DNA from: Tigriopus japonicus
Taxonomy: Eukaryota > Arthropoda > Copepoda > Harpacticoida > Harpacticidae
Direction of reading: 5' to 3'
Assembly (NCBI GenBank): GCA_010645155.1
Contig: CM021323.1
Location: 8,720,666-8,784,665 of the forward strand
Length of the DNA stretch: 64,000 bases
The translations under genes were made by a program, and so were the position numbers. This document shows positions 58,958-64,000 of this stretch, in pieces. Position 1 is the first letter of the stretch; each line of letters starts with the position of its first letter. A model generated the notes under the pieces. The model ran no database searches and was not told the DNA's origin. It saw nothing but the letters and a program-made list of their open reading frames with translations.

Positions 58958-60533
58958 CACGGGTAGTTATTTAAGGAAATTTTTAATTTCAATGGCATTC
59001 CATTTTCAGTGGTACCACACCATTGGCATAAACATTGGAAAGAAGGAAATGCATAAATTAAAATCTTCCCCCATGGAAAATGAGAGAAATGTCCTTTTTA
59101 GTTATGGCATGGTTTGAATCCATTTTCCTCCTTATCCAATCATGAGAAGGATGTCTCCTTTGTAACACATTTTTGGGCCCCAATGTGTCCTTGATATGGA
59201 GCAAAGCTTAATTTCGATTTTGCACATCATAGACAATTTATTGATTTAGAAGGCTTTGTTTATTGCAATCAAGAAAAATCTGCTATGGTAACAATGATGA
59301 AGAGGAGCAAAATGTCCCTTGAGGATAGTGCTTCAAGTGCATTAATTTGCTTAGTTGCTGTTTTGATAATTCTAATGAAAGCCTTTCTGAGTTAGAATTA
59401 CAAAAACTAAACAACTATAAAGTAAGGCAGTTTATTTATCATCAGAAATGGATTCACAATGGCCAACAATACAAGGCAAAAAAAGGAGATAGGAAAGTCA
59501 TGATTGTCAAGAAACAAGACTTGGAATGGAAAATGTTGAGCAATGAACTCAAAATCACAACTGAACAACATGACTCATATTCACATAGTTTTGTTACAGA
59601 ACTTTTAGGACAACTTTCAGATGATTTTCATTGATGTGTTGGATACTGAGTGCACTGTGAAGATTTTTTATGCATGGAAATTGTTTGTACACATGGCACA
59701 CTAGATGAGTTTGATGCTCGTGCTCTCTTTGATGTATAAGTGACATTTTGCTCACAGGCCTGTGATTTTGTCACTTTTAAAGCACACAATCAGCAAAAGA
59801 ACTGATCAAGGATCACATTGTTCAGGCTTCAATAACTTGGATTCTTCAAAATCCTTTGTTCTATGTTCTTCACTCGGTCATTAATGCACTTTACCTCATG
59901 CAAATTTTTGTTGGCATGAATACTTTGCCTAAAGTGGAAGGCCAACACAGTATTGTTCATTTGGTGATTGCAATCTTGACATGGAGGACTTCTCGCAAGA
60001 AAAAAGCGATTTGCAGAATGATATTCAGGATTGCACACATTGACACATGATAAGCACATGATCAACGAAGAAATGACCAATCTACCACAATAACATCATC
60101 TCAGATGTACCAAACTGATCCAAATTAATCACCAATAGATACAGGATGTAAAAGTCACTTTCACAAACTAAACAAACATGCTGTGCCTTGAATATCCTTG
60201 TCCCTTCTTGTATTGAGGTAGTGATACTCATACATCAAATTAAACTCAAGTCAAGAAATTGGCCAAGGATCAGTTAATTACAAACATCAGTACAGTTACA
60301 CTGAAAGGTAATAATGTAAGGTCCTACATTCAGGAGCTGCCCTTCTCATGATTTTAATCAAGGGGAAAAAGATTCAAAACACGTCATAACTAAAATGACA
60401 ATTTCTGTCATATTCCATGGGGGAAGATTTTAATTTTTGCATTTTTTTCTTCCGAAGACTTAAGCCAATGGTGTGGTACCACTGAAAGTGGAATGCCATT
60501 GAAATTAAAAAAATCTTGAAATAACTACCCGTG
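58958..60533. mobile_element. Long-TIR DNA transposon (1.6 kb) inserted into a LINE
   Basis: Both ends are CACGGGTAGTTATTT, and the inverted repeats extend about 190 bp (58958-59150 and 60335-60533) with moderate divergence, including AAATTAAAATCTTCCCCCAT. It splits a LINE copy, and the flanking GAGC (58954-58957 and 60534-60537) is a 4-bp target duplication. An internal frame (59347-59634, LNNYKVRQFIYHQKWIHNGQ..) was not recognised as any transposase. Superfamily unknown. Confidence 0.82.
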
Positions 60534-60905
60534 GAGCCCATGAACGCTCATGAAAACATGCAGTATCAGATATCTTTCATACCTTCTCTGAGTACTGAAC
60601 AGCCCTAAGTTCTGGAGCCTCTCCCAATACGAGAGCTCTCTCATTCCTGTAATGTTCCTAGTAAAACATCTTTGGACCTGCTCGACCTTTTGCAAACCTG
60701 CCGAACTCATTGGAGCCCAAATGGGTGAGGCATATTCAAGATTAGCCTGAGCAATCGGCTGGTGCAGAGTTAGCGTCGTATCACTAACTTTGGACTGGAA
60801 AGTGCGACAGAAATGCCTTCCCCATTTTCAACTGAATATGCTCATCAATATGCAAACTTTCCATCATCTTGGATGACAACTCCTAAATCCTTCATGGACG
60901 ATCGG
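60534..60905 (-). mobile_element. LINE fragment, 5' part of the split copy
   Basis: Minus-strand sequence encoding SSAGLQKVEQVQRCFTRNIT, GMRELSYWERLQNLG and STQRRYERYLILHVF, continuing upstream into the HIQLK/DDGK region near 60890. It is collinear with 58563-58957 in the intact copy at 47719-49277, which shows both belong to one insertion. Confidence 0.87.
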
Positions 60906-61434
60906 ATCGGATGGGATCGAATGGGATCCGGCTCATATAGGGTCTTGCAGAAAGAATTTCTAACATCATTGCGCTGGTTGTCACAATGTTTTTAAGATCA
61001 ATGACTTTTTGTATAAGGAGCATTTGGTTTTTTAAACATTAAGTATCTCTTTGAAGAAAAATTAAAAAAGCATGGGAAAAAAAGCTTAAGTTGAGGCCAA
61101 GAAAAAATGCATCTAAAAATTTATGAGTTGACTATTCGGAGGTTGGTTCCAACTCCGTATCGGTTCCTGGGTTTTTGGATCCCATTCACGACGAGTCGAA
61201 CTCAAAACCGATGCAAGAAAGACTTGGGAAAAAATTGTAGCCAAGGCATTTACTATTTCTGTATTTGTTGCAGAATCCTGGAAGCATTAGTCGATCAAAT
61301 TGGGGTGTCATGGTCTTTTTTTAGCTGCGCAGGGCCCTCAATTCGTATTTTCATTTCGTACTTGGTGCTTGAAGTCATACTTAAAGCATAAAGTCTCATT
61401 TCAACCCCGTTTTGAAGACCGAACCACTAAGTGG
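60906..61434. other. Spacer with half-copy of a foldback MITE
   Basis: Contains CAGGGCCCTCAATTCGTATT at 61330 followed by CGTACTTGGTGCTTGAAGT, a decayed single arm of the foldback family at 15732-15845. Nothing else was recognised. Confidence 0.55.
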
Positions 61435-62114
61435 GGTGAAAAGTAACCTCCTTGACCGACCAAAATGCAATGTTACTGCAAAATATGCTTGTAGTGCCTT
61501 GTAGTCCGTTCATATTTAGGTATTCGTTTCAAATTTCAATGGATTATTGCCCTTCATTTTGTTTTGACAGTTCATTGATGTTGGCGTGTTTGGTATCATG
61601 TCGAAAATGGATCAACACGGCTTCCGTTTTGTCTTAAAACATTATTTTTTATTAATCAAAATGGCAAAGGAAGCAAAAGAAAAGTTTGATAAATGTAATG
61701 AGATAAATGCTCCGTCAAATTATTCCATTAAATATTAGTTTTGTCACTTTTGTGGTTTCCAAAACGTCACTACCGATCAAAGACGTTGTCGAAGGCCCTC
61801 TGAAACAGTTACTGATGAAACTGACAAAATGTTCAGTGTAGTCTTAATGTTAGCTACCAGCTCACGCTCCTTCACTTTCCGGTCAGCCAGCCCCAATTCA
61901 TGAGCTTTTTTGACGTTTTCATCCATAAAATCATCACATTCATTTTCAACATGATGCCAAACACCTCAACATCAATGGTCTGTCAAAACAAAATGAAGGG
62001 CAATAATCCATTGAAATTTGATATGGGTGCCTAAATATGAATGAACTACAAGGCACTATAAGCATATTTTGCAGTAGCTTTGTATTTTGTCGGTCAAGGA
62101 GGTTACTTTGCACC
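61435..62114. mobile_element. Non-autonomous DNA transposon with ~190-bp TIRs
   Basis: The left arm GGTGAAAAGTAACCTCCTTG and the right arm read inward GGTGCAAAGTAACCTCCTTG start inverted repeats of about 190 bp that share AAAATATGCTT, TTCATATTTAGG and TTTCAATGGATTATTGCCCT. The total is 680 bp and no transposase is visible. No clear target duplication was seen, so the superfamily is open. Confidence 0.8.
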
Positions 62115-62314
62115 TTACCTAGTAGAAAAAGTGTCATTCCCGAACCTAAGTTGAACTTGAAAGTTCGATTCTGGTTGTACATATTCTCATCTCAGTCATC
62201 TCACATTTTCCCTTCAAGTTCAATCCTTCAAGATTGGTTCGACCAGTCTTTGTTATCAAACATGAAATGGAAAGTGCTCATTCAAAGTGGGGTGGCAAAG
62301 TGGATGCCTTACAC

Positions 62315-62539
62315 CAGGGGTGTGCAAACCCTGGCCCGCGGGCCAAATGTGGCCCGCGAGCTGATTTCGCATGGCCCGCGAGAGGATCTGTCATTTTCAA
62401 TAGACTGTGACCCGCAGTTTCGGTAGGTAGATTGTAGAATTTTATACTAGAAATTATTTGCCGTTTTGGATGGTGTGGCCCGCGAGCGCCAACGGTCCGG
62501 CCAATTTGGCCCATTGCTAAATAAGTTTGCACACCCCTG
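62315..62539. mobile_element. hAT-type MITE (CAGGGGTGTGCAAAC ends)
   Basis: A 225-bp element with ends CAGGGGTGTGCAAAC and, from the right, CAGGGGTGTGCAAACTTATT, GC-rich interior GGCCCGCGGGCC and repeated GGCCCGCGAG. Flanks CCTTACAC and CTTTACAC form an 8-bp duplication with one mismatch. This end sequence is typical of widespread hAT non-autonomous elements in animals. Confidence 0.9.
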
Positions 62540-62547
62540 CTTTACAC

Positions 62548-64000
62548 GACCAAAGATAGATGTAATACGATTTTTTGCCTAAGGTGGATAACAAGGAGGT
62601 TTTCGGTGGCATCCAGAGATTTCCAAAGTCGAGCGGAATTTCATCGTTTTATGGGCATGGGGTTATTGATAATGATAGTTAAATACACTAACCAAGTGGT
62701 GGGTTATAGGAAAATAAGTCTCGAGAAGTTTTCCAAACAAAACCAAGTATTCCTAAGGCTTTCAGAATTAAAGGTTCTAGAAAACTTGACCCAGGGTTCT
62801 ATTTGTATTACGAGTACGATATCCTGAAACATAGTATTGAAACAACAGTATTTATTCGTTCAATGTCTTTTTCAGATTCCGAGTCAGAAATTTACATCTT
62901 AGTAACTCGTAAGGTTGAAATATATAATTGATAAATAAATATACATCAATGATGATGAAATATATAAATGATGAGTAAATAATAAATGAATAAATTGGAG
63001 CATCTTTTGAATTAAGAATACTGATTTTAATGAAAGTCCGGGACACGGTACACTCTGTTCAGTTAAGTTACTCTTCCATGAACATTTCTCCAGAGTAAGA
63101 TAAAACGAAGTCCTCTTTTCTTTGAAGCGACTAATCAATCCGGTTTTTCGGCATCATGCTCATACCACAAGGTGTTTCGAATGGCTTTTTAGGTTTGTAT
63201 CGAAATACCCAAAGACATCTTAACATTTTCTGGACTCAAAACTCAATGGGGAACAACTTTACTTTTATTGTTTTTTAATAAGTTTAGGTCCAGGGAAGAA
63301 GTTATTTACCTAAAAACCTATTATAACATTTTTGTTGGAAAACTATTCAATCCATATTTAGAGACCATTTAGTTATCCATTGAAGTCAAATTAAATAAAA
63401 AAGATTCATCAACAACTGAGCTATTTGGGTTTGAATGGTGGTCCTTTTTTGACCACAAAAAGCCGAAAAACACACCAGTTATATCAAAAAACAAATTCCC
63501 AAAGATTTTCTATATCTTTTCAATGCCGCGAAAGAAAATATTTTTTTTTGAGTTTTGAGGTTTATGTCAAAATAGCTCAAAATATCACCAGGAGTGTTGC
63601 CAGTTTTGACTCGGAAGTTTATCGCTGTTAAAAAGGGCAGGTTGTATTGAACTTTATGAAAAGACCTAAACAGGGACCAATTTGGCAACACTCGAACTAG
63701 CTCGATTTCGAGTTCTATTCAGTTATTAAGATGAATCTCGAGTTGGCAGTGCTGCCATATTTTATGGCAGATAAGGTCTATTGCTTGTTGAAAAGTTTAG
63801 TTGTGGTCAGATTTTTGACCTTAAAACCAAAATGGCAAAACTCTGCCAAAAATCCAACTCGAAACACATCAGGACTAAACAAAGCTTGCAACATGTTCAT
63901 GGTGGCCAAAACTCACGCTTTTTGTTTTTTTACACTTTTTTTCTTTTAAAAGTGATTAACTATAACAGATCATTAATTATATTTTAAGGTTTAAACAAAA
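62548..64000. other. Unannotated AT-rich tail of the window
   Basis: No gene recognised. A low-complexity AT stretch lies at about 62920-63000. An 11-bp inverted pair GAGTGTTGCCA/TGGCAACACTC (63592-63602 and 63683-63693) brackets about 100 bp and may be a small foldback element. Confidence 0.4.

Overview
This is a eukaryotic nuclear window, most likely from an arthropod and plausibly a crustacean such as a copepod. The evidence is spliced genes with GT..AG introns, metazoan gene families, (TTAGG)n-type pentanucleotide repeats, and a dense load of LINEs and short inverted-repeat DNA transposons. The clade below arthropod is inference. Two assembly gaps are present (35589-35784 and 52853-53666).

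Gene layout. (1) 0.6-9.8 kb is a compact housekeeping block. It holds a GLD2/TENT2 cytoplasmic poly(A) polymerase on the minus strand (four exons), PEX19 on the minus strand 130 bp upstream of it, and, divergently on the plus strand, HEATR3/Syo1, the importer of ribosomal proteins uL18/uL5 (three exons). Exon joins were checked for phase by hand and all fit. (2) 10-21.7 kb is transposon-rich. It contains a P-superfamily THAP transposase relic, several hAT-like MITEs with 8-bp target duplications, and a truncated CR1-like LINE. Among these lies a two-exon macin antimicrobial-peptide gene (plus, 16134-18529) with a TATA box and an upstream kappaB-type site. (3) 22.3-45.8 kb is one minus-strand gene, a polyhomeotic (PHC) homologue of the PRC1 Polycomb complex. 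A large first coding exon (44093-45794) is separated by a 20.8-kb intron from an AT-hook exon and a C-terminal SAM-domain exon. The intron is rich in TTCG, GA and GTACGTAC motifs. (4) 47.7-64 kb is again transposon territory. It has a nearly intact but 5'-truncated LINE reverse transcriptase, a DD37D Tc1/mariner transposase with a nonsense codon, LINE fragments (one split by a long-TIR transposon), hAT MITEs and a minisatellite.

The most notable points are these. The polyhomeotic ORF ends in TGA followed by CGG CGG, and the same frame stays open for 122 more codons of N/D/E-rich, coding-looking sequence, which suggests regulated stop-codon readthrough. A small DNA transposon family has 10-bp target duplications and long TIRs, and carries a tRNA-like module; one copy also holds nine telomere-type CCTAA repeats and makes up most of HEATR3 intron 1. 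The macin promoter has a classical immune-type architecture. The FCS zinc finger expected in a polyhomeotic protein was not found.

The genes appear functionally unrelated to each other; nothing suggests an operon or a defence island. All calls come from reading the sequence; no search or alignment was run.
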